In this document: piece after piece, positions 1 to 5,690 of the stretch
Position numbering within the stretch: position 1 is the first letter of the stretch
How the letters are laid out: each line of letters opens with the position of its first letter
From: an uncultured Bacteroides sp.
GTDB taxonomy: Bacteria; Bacteroidota; Bacteroidia; Bacteroidales; Bacteroidaceae
Assembly: GCA_900546355.1 (NCBI GenBank)
Contig: URCM01000070.1
Span: 1-17,334, forward strand
Direction: 5' to 3'
Length of the DNA stretch: 17,334 nt
Program-made: the position numbers and the translations under genes
Notes under the pieces: model-generated
Databases searched by the model: none
What the model was told of the DNA's origin: nothing
The model's input: the letters and a program-made list of their open reading frames with translations, nothing else

Positions 1-111
1 CTGAAAATCAAGCACTTGACCAATTCTTTTATGCTAACTCTTGTTAATTTAACTCTCTGACTTTTAAGTGTTTAATTAATTATTTACCGAAGTATTGAAA
101 TAAATTAATGT

Positions 112-414
112 ATGAAAAAAAATGTACTAATAGATCCGATTGAATGTCTTTTACGAAAAATAGGAAAAGAAGTTTTTTTGAGAGTCCTTTATCCGGAAAT
201 TAAAAAGAATAGGAACATTACGATAGAAGAACTTGCGAGCAAATATCCTAAGTATGCTTCTTTTTCCATTAATTCCCAAAGAACAAGGTTGAGTAACGCC
301 AATAAAATCTTTGCTCTTAATAAATTAAAAAAAGCATTCCAAATTATTATGGATAGCGAAAGAATATCGCAAGAAAGTAGAAATCTTGCTTTTAGGTATT
401 ATAATCAATTATAA
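112..414 (+). CDS. Small hypothetical protein, AT-rich orphan
   Basis: I do not recognise this 100-residue protein. It is rich in Lys, Asn, Ile and Arg, has no signal peptide or membrane segment, and looks mostly helical and basic. The middle (about residues 34-75) has a regular charged/hydrophobic pattern that could be a small helical or DNA-binding fold, but no motif decides it. The ATG follows an AT-rich stretch with no Shine-Dalgarno sequence, as is normal in Bacteroidetes. Base composition is visibly more AT-rich than the next genes, and no partner gene is seen. It occupies the place where xseA would be expected ahead of xseB, so it may be acquired DNA. The open frame and plausible start make it likely, but not certain, to be a real gene. 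Confidence 0.5.
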   Translation: MKKNVLIDPIECLLRKIGKEVFLRVLYPEIKKNRNITIEELASKYPKYASFSINSQRTRLSNANKIFALNKLKKAFQIIMDSERISQESRNLAFRYYNQL

Positions 415-438
415 TTAATGAATTCCGCAAATATCTCA

Positions 439-519
439 TGTAGGGGCGTATCGCATACGCCTGAATGCACCAACTTATCCATGCGGACGTTTTCAGGGCG
501 TATGCGATACGCCCCTACA
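439..519. repeat. REP/BIME-like double palindrome
   Basis: Two arms, 439-464 and 493-519, are inverted copies of each other and differ by one inserted base. Each arm is also a palindrome: GGCGTAT and ATACGCC around CGC at 445-461, and around GCG at 497-513. This nested architecture is that of repetitive extragenic palindromes arranged as a pair. It lies between the orphan ORF and xseB. I believe words of this kind recur between genes in Bacteroides genomes, but this window has only this pair. As RNA it would fold into a very stable hairpin and could end transcription from the orphan ORF. Confidence 0.75.
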
Positions 520-609
520 GCCGAATTGGATAAAATGCAGACATTCATTTATAATTTTATGAAATCATATATGTGATATTGTTTTTTCCAAATTACGAAT
601 GAGTTTAAT

Positions 610-828
610 ATGGCAACAAAGAAAGAAACTTATACCGAAGCAATGAAGCGTCTGGAAGCGATTGTGGCGCAAATAGAGAGCAACGAACTGGATATTGACG
701 AGTTGGCGGACCGGCTCAAGGAAGCACAACGTCTGATAAAGTATTGCAGGGAAAAGCTTTATAAGGCGGATGCCGAAATCAAAAAGATGCTCGGCGAAGG
801 GGAAAATGATGAAAAAAGTACCTATTAA
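610..828 (+). CDS. xseB: Exodeoxyribonuclease VII small subunit (XseB)
   Basis: This 72-residue, highly charged helical protein has the XseB pattern: an N-terminal helix with YTEAMKRLEAIVAQIE, the ELDIDELADRLKEA segment, and a second helix with LIKYCREKLYKADAEI. Length fits the family (about 60-85 residues). XseB subunits assemble on the nuclease subunit XseA to make exonuclease VII, which degrades single-stranded DNA and matters in repair and recombination. The start at 610 follows an AT-rich leader. xseA normally lies directly upstream, but the preceding 600 bases hold an unrelated ORF and a palindromic repeat instead. The reading frame itself is intact. Confidence 0.9.
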   Translation: MATKKETYTEAMKRLEAIVAQIESNELDIDELADRLKEAQRLIKYCREKLYKADAEIKKMLGEGENDEKSTY

Positions 829-829
829 A

Positions 830-860
830 TTGGATTTTGTGAATATAACTCGTATTTTTG
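830..860 (+). promoter_or_regulatory. Putative promoter of ilvE
   Basis: A -7 element TATTTTTG at 853-860 matches the Bacteroidetes consensus TAnnTTTG, with TTG at 830-832 and a 20-base spacer as the -33 element. It starts inside the xseB stop region and would begin transcription near 867, giving a leader of about 38 bases for ilvE. This is a pattern match only. Confidence 0.5.
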
Positions 861-904
861 CCTTAATATTTGTAGCGAAATGTAACATTTAAACATATTA
901 TCGT

Positions 905-1924
905 ATGAAAGAGATCGATTGGGCTAATCTGCCGTTCGGGTATATGAAGACAGATTACAACGTACGTTGCTATTATCGCGACGGCAAATGGGGAGAATTG
1001 GAATTGTGCTCGGAAGAGACATTGAATATCCACATGGCGGCTACTTGCCTTCATTACGGGCAAGAAGCGTTCGAAGGGTTGAAAGCGTTCCGCGGCAAAG
1101 ACGGCAAGGTCCGTGTATTCCGTCCGCAAGCCAATGCAGAACGTTTGCAAAGTACCTGCCGGGGTATCTTGATGCCCGAACTTCCGACGGAGTTGTTCTG
1201 CGAAGCTGTACGCAAAGTGGTGAAAGCCAACGAACGGTTTATCCCGCCTTACGAAAGCGGTGCGGCTCTTTATATCCGTCCGTTGCTTATCGGGACGGGG
1301 GCGCAGGTAGGCGTACATCCGGCAAGTGAATATTTGTTTGTGATATTCGTCACTCCGGTAGGTCCGTACTTTAAAGGAGGCTTTGCTACGAACTCGTATG
1401 TGATTATCCGTGAGTTCGACCGCGCTGCTCCGCTCGGTACAGGTACATACAAGGTGGGTGGAAACTATGCAGCCAGCCTGCGTGCCAACAAGATGGCGCA
1501 TGATGCGGGTTATGCGTGCGAGTTCTATCTCGATGCAAAAGAAAAGAAATACATCGACGAGTGTGGTGCAGCCAACTTCTTCGGCATCAAGGATAATACG
1601 TATGTTACTCCGCTTTCTACTTCTATCCTGCCGTCCATTACCAACAAGAGCTTGATGCAGTTGGCAGAGGACATGGGCTTGAAGGTAGAACGCCGTCCTA
1701 TCCCCGAAGAGGAACTGGAAACATTCGAAGAAGCCGGCGCGTGCGGTACGGCTGCGGTTATCAGCCCGATAGAACGTATCGATGATTTGGAGAACCACAA
1801 GTCGTATGTCATTTCGAAAGACGGCAAGCCGGGTCCCATCAGCGAAAAGCTCTACCACAAGCTTCGTGCCATCCAGTATGGCGACGAACCCGACCCGTAC
1901 GGATGGGTGATGATGGTGGACTGA
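905..1924 (+). CDS. ilvE: Branched-chain amino acid aminotransferase (IlvE)
   Basis: This class IV (fold type IV) PLP enzyme of 339 residues transfers amino groups between glutamate and the 2-oxo acids of leucine, isoleucine and valine, in the cytoplasm. Seen in the sequence: HYGQEAFEGLKAFR near residue 51, a substrate/cofactor region YIRPLLIGTG, the PLP lysine K183 in GTGTYKVGGNYAAS, the conserved E219 in DECGAANFFG, and GACGTAAVISPI near residue 278. Length fits the family of about 340-360 residues. The ATG at 905 is well placed after the putative promoter at 830-860. Downstream lie only a broken gene and a terminator, so ilvE is probably the main product of its transcript. Confidence 0.97.
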   Translation: MKEIDWANLPFGYMKTDYNVRCYYRDGKWGELELCSEETLNIHMAATCLHYGQEAFEGLKAFRGKDGKVRVFRPQANAERLQSTCRGILMPELPTELFCEAVRKVVKANERFIPPYESGAALYIRPLLIGTGAQVGVHPASEYLFVIFVTPVGPYFKGGFATNSYVIIREFDRAAPLGTGTYKVGGNYAASLRANKMAHDAGYACEFYLDAKEKKYIDECGAANFFGIKDNTYVTPLSTSILPSITNKSLMQLAEDMGLKVERRPIPEEELETFEEAGACGTAAVISPIERIDDLENHKSYVISKDGKPGPISEKLYHKLRAIQYGDEPDPYGWVMMVD

Positions 1925-1958
1925 TAGACTCGATTGGGATTTATCTTAAACTAATAAA

Positions 1959-2131
1959 ATGATGACAAAACCTTATTCAGAACTGAGGGCGGAAGCTCGT
2001 GCAGCGTTGTCCGGCAAATGGATGATGGCTGCATTGGTGAATTGAGATTTTATATGGTCATGGCTCACGCCGCTTTCTATGAAACGCTGAAAAAGGAACA
2101 GATAACAGAAGAACCTGCAGTGGAAGTATAA
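1959..2131 (+). pseudogene. Relic of a DUF975-like membrane protein gene, middle deleted
   Basis: From the ATG at 1959 the frame reads MMTKPYSELRAEARAALSGK, then WMMAALVN and TGA at 2043. A second frame (register +2) reads from about 2048 MVMAHAAFYETLKKEQITEE and ends in TAA at 2129. The first part resembles the start of DUF975 membrane proteins (a 'YSELRAEAR..L.G.W..A' helix before the first membrane segment). The second resembles their end ('..AFYE.LK.E'). The membrane core of some hundreds of residues is missing, and the two ends are out of frame. The simplest reading is a large internal deletion. The family assignment is from memory of motifs; the broken state is seen directly. Confidence 0.6.
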
Positions 2132-2157
2132 CACTGTTTGTCTTTTCCATATAAAGG

Positions 2158-2203
2158 CGCGGAGGCACGGAAGTTTTATAAGCTTTTCGTTCTCCGCGTT
2201 TTT
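2158..2203 (+). terminator. Candidate intrinsic terminator after ilvE and the relic
   Basis: A 7-bp perfect stem, CGCGGAG at 2158-2164 with CTCCGCG at 2192-2198, is followed directly by TTTTT at 2199-2203. The loop of 27 bases is long. It lies after the relic gene and before the trmB promoter, which fits a transcription end. Confidence 0.45.
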
Positions 2204-2207
2204 CATT

Positions 2208-2240
2208 GCCTGCGCAGGCGAACCGTTCGGATGCGGTTCG
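2208..2240. other. Two adjacent small palindromes upstream of trmB
   Basis: GCCTGCGCAGGC at 2208-2219 is a perfect 12-bp palindrome. It is followed at once by an inverted repeat of CGAACCG (2219-2225) and CGGTTCG (2234-2240). They sit between the putative terminator and the -33 element of the trmB promoter at 2273. They could reinforce termination or bind a protein; nothing in the sequence decides which. Confidence 0.4.
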
Positions 2241-2272
2241 TGATTCTTCGCAGTAGGATAATCTGTGTTTCA

Positions 2273-2304
2273 TTTGCGGATTACGTTGAAAAATGTTACA
2301 TTTG
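2273..2304 (+). promoter_or_regulatory. Promoter of trmB
   Basis: The -33 TTTG at 2273-2276 and the -7 TACATTTG at 2297-2304 are separated by 20 bases. Both match the Bacteroidetes consensus in full, with the expected spacing. Predicted start of transcription is near 2311, about 28 bases before the trmB ATG at 2339. This supports the short trmB frame over one beginning at 2138. Confidence 0.7.
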
Positions 2305-2338
2305 CCCGATAAAAATATCCGAACAGACAGTAAGAAAA

Positions 2339-3097
2339 ATGGGAAAAGGAAAGTTAGCGAAATTTGCCGACATGGCGGAATATACGCACGTATTCGAATA
2401 TCCGTATTCGCAGGTGGCGGATGCTCCTTGCGAGATGAAAGGGAGCTGGAACCGTGATTTTTTCAAGAATGATTATCCGATTGTCTTGGAATTGGGTTGC
2501 GGTAGGGGAGAATATACCGTAGGGCTGGCACGCCGGTATGCCGACAAAAACTTTATCGGGGTAGACATCAAAGGAGCGCGTATGTGGACGGGAGCCAAAC
2601 AGGCACAGGAAGAAGGACTGGCGAACGTAGCTTTCTTACGCACGAACATTGAGATTATCGACCGCTTCTTTGCTCCGGGTGAGGTGAGCGAAATCTGGCT
2701 GACTTTCTCTGACCCACAGATGAAAAAGGCAACCAAGCGGCTCACTTCAACCTACTTTATGGAGCGTTACCGCAAGTTCCTCGTGCCCGATGGACTGGTA
2801 CACCTGAAGACAGACAGTAATTTCATGTTCACTTACACGAAATGTATGGTTGAGGCTAATCATTTTCCTGTAGAATTCATCACAGACGACTTGTATCATT
2901 CGGGCTTAGATGATGATATCTTGCGTATCCGTACTTATTACGAGCAACAATGGTTGGACCGTGGGTTGAATATCAAGTACATCAAGTTCCGTCTGCCTCA
3001 GGAGGGCGAGCTGGTAGAGCCGGACGTAGAAATCGAACTGGATGACTACCGCAGCTACAACCGAAGCAAGCGGAGCGGACTGAAAACAAGCAAGTGA
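2339..3097 (+). CDS. trmB: tRNA (guanine-N7-)-methyltransferase (TrmB)
   Basis: TrmB uses S-adenosylmethionine to make 7-methylguanosine at position 46 of tRNA variable loops. The protein (252 residues from ATG 2339) shows the SAM-binding motif [12 protein letters not shown] at 49-60, the acidic ribose contact [19 protein letters not shown], and the family's [14 protein letters not shown] block, in which the usual DPWPKKRH is altered. The C-terminal half has TDSNFMFTY and the R(T)YYEQQW tail. The frame is open back to 2138, but the extra residues look like translated non-coding DNA, cover the terminator and palindromes, and lie upstream of the predicted transcription start. I therefore choose 2339. 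Confidence 0.95.
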   Translation: MGKGKLAKFADMAEYTHVFEYPYSQVADAPCEMKGSWNRDFFKNDYPIVLELGCGRGEYTVGLARRYADKNFIGVDIKGARMWTGAKQAQEEGLANVAFLRTNIEIIDRFFAPGEVSEIWLTFSDPQMKKATKRLTSTYFMERYRKFLVPDGLVHLKTDSNFMFTYTKCMVEANHFPVEFITDDLYHSGLDDDILRIRTYYEQQWLDRGLNIKYIKFRLPQEGELVEPDVEIELDDYRSYNRSKRSGLKTSK

Positions 3098-3110
3098 TAT
3101 GTAGCGTTTT

Positions 3111-3174
3111 TTCACCACAGATTACACAGATTTCATTAATTAGGAATTTTAATTCTCGTGTACTCTGTGGTGAA
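3111..3174. repeat. Intergenic hairpin repeat, copy 1 (TTCACCACAGATTACACAGA type)
   Basis: The left arm begins TTCACCACAGATTACACAGA at 3111. The right arm ends in CTCTGTGGTGAA at 3174, so the ends form an imperfect hairpin with an AT-rich centre. The first 23 bases are identical to copy 2 at 4310, on the other side of mrp. Located between trmB and mrp, it may act as a terminator or mRNA-stabilising hairpin. Confidence 0.7.
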
Positions 3175-3201
3175 TGATTATAAATAAAATAGATTTTGAC
3201 T

Positions 3202-4302
3202 ATGACTCTTTATCCTAAATTGATTCTTGATGCGCTGGCAACGGTGCGTTATCCCGGAAACGGGAAGAATATTGTCGAAGCCGAAATGGTGGCTGACAAT
3301 ATGCGTATTGACGGAATGAAGGTCAGCTTTTCGCTTATCTTTGAGAAGCCGACGGACCCGTTTATGAAATCGGTAGTAAAATCAGCGGAGACCGCTATCC
3401 ATACGTATGTGTCGAAAGAGGTGGAAGTGACGATTGCCACCGAAAGCCGTCAGGCGGCACGTCCCGAGCCGGGCAAGATGCTTCCGCAGGTAAAGAACGT
3501 GATAGCCGTATCATCGGGTAAAGGCGGTGTGGGCAAGTCGACCATTGCCGCTAATCTTGCCGTAGCACTTTCGAAGCTGGGCTATAAGGTCGGTTTGCTG
3601 GATGCCGATATTTTCGGACCTTCTATCCCGAAAATGTTCCAAGTGGAAGACGCGCGTCCGTATGCCGAGACCATTGATGGACGCGACCTGATTGTTCCGA
3701 TAGAGAAATACGGCATTAAGCTTTTGTCTATCGGTTTCTTTGTTAATCCCGACCAGGCTACCTTGTGGCGCGGCGGCATGGCAAGCAATGCCTTGAAGCA
3801 GTTGGTGGGCGACGCCAATTGGGGTGAACTGGATTATTTTATCCTCGATACGCCTCCGGGTACGAGCGATATTCATCTTACTTTATTGCAGACTTTGGCT
3901 ATTACCGGGGCGGTGATTGTCAGCACACCGCAGGAAGTGGCATTGGCAGATGCACGTAAAGGTATCAATATGTATATGAACGACAAAGTGAATGTGCCCA
4001 TCTTAGGCTTGGTGGAAAACATGTCGTGGTTTACGCCTGCCGAACTTCCTGAGAATAAGTATTATCTCTTTGGTAAGGAGGGCACGAAGCGGCTGGCTGA
4101 GGAATTGCATGTGCCTTTGTTGGGGCAGATTCCCATCGTGCAGAGCATTTGTGAGAACGGCGACAAGGGTACGCCCGTAGCCTTGGATGAGAATTCGGTA
4201 ACGGGGCAGGCTTTTATGGAATTGGCGCGTAGCGTAGTGGGGCAGACCGAAAAACGCAACGCCGAGCTGGCTCCCACCGAGATTGTAAAGACGCATAAAT
4301 GA
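3202..4302 (+). CDS. mrp: Mrp/ApbC-type P-loop iron-sulfur cluster carrier
   Basis: This is a cytoplasmic ATPase of the Mrp/Nbp35 family, which carries Fe-S clusters to target proteins; 366 residues from ATG 3202. A TTG codon two codons upstream is in frame but is the weaker start. Residues 1-75 form a MIP18/DUF59-like domain. The deviant Walker A SSGKGGVGKS lies at 104-113, followed by LDADIFGPSIPKM (switch/Walker A') and ILDTPPGTSD (Walker B). Homologues such as E. coli Mrp carry a CxxC pair after the 'ENMS' motif, used to hold the cluster between two subunits. Here ENMS is followed by WFTPAELPENKYY, and the only cysteine in the protein is C317. Flanked by two copies of an intergenic hairpin repeat. 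Confidence 0.93.
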   Translation: MTLYPKLILDALATVRYPGNGKNIVEAEMVADNMRIDGMKVSFSLIFEKPTDPFMKSVVKSAETAIHTYVSKEVEVTIATESRQAARPEPGKMLPQVKNVIAVSSGKGGVGKSTIAANLAVALSKLGYKVGLLDADIFGPSIPKMFQVEDARPYAETIDGRDLIVPIEKYGIKLLSIGFFVNPDQATLWRGGMASNALKQLVGDANWGELDYFILDTPPGTSDIHLTLLQTLAITGAVIVSTPQEVALADARKGINMYMNDKVNVPILGLVENMSWFTPAELPENKYYLFGKEGTKRLAEELHVPLLGQIPIVQSICENGDKGTPVALDENSVTGQAFMELARSVVGQTEKRNAELAPTEIVKTHK

Positions 4303-4309
4303 GTTTGAT

Positions 4310-4371
4310 TTCACCACAGATTACACAGATTTTGAAAATTAATTATATTAATCTGTGTAATCTGTAGTGAA
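4310..4371. repeat. Intergenic hairpin repeat, copy 2 (TTCACCACAGATTACACAGA type)
   Basis: The arms 4310-4331 and 4350-4371 are inverted copies with a single mismatch over 22 bases and an 18-base AT-rich loop. The left arm is identical to copy 1 at 3111 over 23 bases, while the loop differs. It begins 7 bases after the mrp stop and precedes the flavin reductase gene, so it could trim or end the mrp message. Confidence 0.8.
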
Positions 4372-4378
4372 TAAATAA

Positions 4379-4384
4379 AGGAGG
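4379..4384 (+). promoter_or_regulatory. Perfect Shine-Dalgarno sequence AGGAGG
   Basis: AGGAGG lies 8 bases before the ATG at 4393. Other starts checked here (ilvE, trmB, mrp, xseB) have only AT-rich leaders, as is usual in Bacteroidetes, whose ribosomes rarely use Shine-Dalgarno pairing. It fixes the start of the flavin reductase gene and is unusual for this genome. Confidence 0.6.
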
Positions 4385-4392
4385 AAAGCTTT

Positions 4393-4953
4393 ATGAGAAA
4401 GAATTTCGGAGCGAAGCCGTGGACGTATCCACAGCCTGTGTTCATCGTTGCTACTTACGATGGAGAAGGAAACCCCGATGCAATGAACGCCGCATGGGGA
4501 GGCATTGACTATGATGACCAAATCAACCTGTGCTTGAGTGCGGGACACAAGACGGTGAAAAACCTGTTGGAAACGAAAGCGTTTACCGTGAGTATGGGTA
4601 CCGTAGACCAGCTGACGGCTTGTGACTATGTAGGCATTGTTTCGGGAAATCACGTGCCCGACAAGTTTGCCCGTGCGGGATTCCATGCCGTGAAATCGGA
4701 GTTTGTCAATGCTCCGCTCATCGAAGAATTGCCGATGTCGGTAGAGTGTGAACTTATCTCTTATGACCCTGAGACTTGTCATTTGGTGGGTAAGATAATC
4801 AATGTATCTGCCGATGAGCGTATTTTGGATGAGAAAGGAAGGATAGACCCTGCCAAATTGCGTCCGATTTCGTTCGACCCTGTGCACAATGCCTATTTGG
4901 AAGTAAGCGGGTGTGTGGGAAATGCGTTTAAGGACGGTGTGGCATTAAAATAA
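4393..4953 (+). CDS. Flavin reductase-like (flavoredoxin-type) FMN-binding protein
   Basis: This 186-residue protein of the flavin reductase-like domain family (split-barrel FMN binding) keeps the hallmark N-terminal strands: PQPVFIVATYDGEGNPDAMN, then AAWGGIDYDDQINLCLS, HKTVKNLLETKAFTVSM and the SGNHVPDKFARAGFH loop. Family members bind FMN and shuttle electrons, as flavoredoxins or NAD(P)H:flavin oxidoreductases; the true partner here cannot be read from sequence. There is no signal peptide, so it should be cytoplasmic. The stop codon shares one base with the start of the next gene (TAATG), implying translational coupling. Confidence 0.88.
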   Translation: MRKNFGAKPWTYPQPVFIVATYDGEGNPDAMNAAWGGIDYDDQINLCLSAGHKTVKNLLETKAFTVSMGTVDQLTACDYVGIVSGNHVPDKFARAGFHAVKSEFVNAPLIEELPMSVECELISYDPETCHLVGKIINVSADERILDEKGRIDPAKLRPISFDPVHNAYLEVSGCVGNAFKDGVALK

Positions 4954-5660
4954 TGGTGATGCGTGACGAGGATAAAATCCGTACAGCGGAAGATATGGAA
5001 CGGCAGGGATTGGCATTAGGCTTCCTGCCGTTTTTTCGATGTGGGATTCCCGGTTTCTCTATCGAAGAGCGTACGGCGTGGGAGTATTGGTTCTCGGATG
5101 AAGAAGAAGGACCGTGGGAATGGAAAGGTCCTGTCATCCGCGAAGGGCATTGCGCGTATGGCAAGTTGTACAATAAAAAAGCGGGCTATGTCAGTCTTGA
5201 ATGGTTGCCTCATTTGATGAACTGGCGCCGTTCGCGCCGGTATGCCAAGGACGAGGATACGCAGGCATTGGATGATGTGGTGCTTCAGACCGTATGGGGA
5301 GAAGGAAGCGTGACTGTAAAAGAGTTGCGCAGCCTGTTAGGGTTTGCCCGTGGACGAGGACGTAGGCATCAGACCGATTTAGTCGACACGATGCAGGGGG
5401 AAGGCAAGGTTTCGCTCGAACCCGTCCTGGCGCGCCTGATGATGGGAATGCACATCGTCATCTCTGACTTCGAGTACAATATTGACCGGCACGGCAGACC
5501 GTATGGATGGGGTGTGGCGCGCTATACTACGCCCGAAGTCCTTTATGGAAAACAGGATGCCGGGTGTACGCCCGAAGAATCGTTTGCGGCGATTCATGCA
5601 CACCTTTGCCACATATTGCCCGGTGTTTCAGAAAAAAAGCTTCGGGAGTTGATAGGGTGA
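4953..5660 (+). CDS. Uncharacterised protein, possibly AlkZ-related
   Basis: This 235-residue soluble protein is one I cannot assign with certainty. The N-terminal half contains LGFLPFFRCGIPGFSIEERT, EEEGPWEWKGPVIREGHCAY and GKLYNKKAGYVSLEWLPHLM. The C-terminal half contains VTVKELRSLLGFARGRGRRH, which looks like a winged-helix unit with a basic recognition segment, and a conserved-looking SDFEYNIDRHGRPYGWGVAR block. Bacteroidales homologues are, as I recall, labelled 'AlkZ-related', after the AlkZ/YcaQ glycosylases with winged-helix folds, but a glycosylase active site is not demonstrable here. The ATG overlaps the flavin reductase stop by one base (a second ATG lies at 4959), so the two are co-translated. 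Confidence 0.75.
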   Translation: MVMRDEDKIRTAEDMERQGLALGFLPFFRCGIPGFSIEERTAWEYWFSDEEEGPWEWKGPVIREGHCAYGKLYNKKAGYVSLEWLPHLMNWRRSRRYAKDEDTQALDDVVLQTVWGEGSVTVKELRSLLGFARGRGRRHQTDLVDTMQGEGKVSLEPVLARLMMGMHIVISDFEYNIDRHGRPYGWGVARYTTPEVLYGKQDAGCTPEESFAAIHAHLCHILPGVSEKKLRELIG

Positions 5661-5690
5661 GCGTATCGCGTTTGAAAAGAAACTGATAAA

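Noticed and set aside
863..1858. Long 331-codon open frame on the minus strand opposite ilvE
   Set aside because: It is antisense to a clear ilvE gene, carries no recognisable motif, and is Arg/His/Cys-rich as expected of a shadow frame.
2138..2338. N-terminal extension of trmB by 67 codons
   Set aside because: It would cover the putative terminator, palindromes and a full-consensus promoter at 2273-2304. The extra residues are Arg/Cys-rich and unlike TrmB, which normally begins close to the 2339 ATG.
3196..3201. TTG start for mrp two codons upstream
   Set aside because: The ATG at 3202 gives a normal N-terminus; there is no evidence that the rarer TTG is used.
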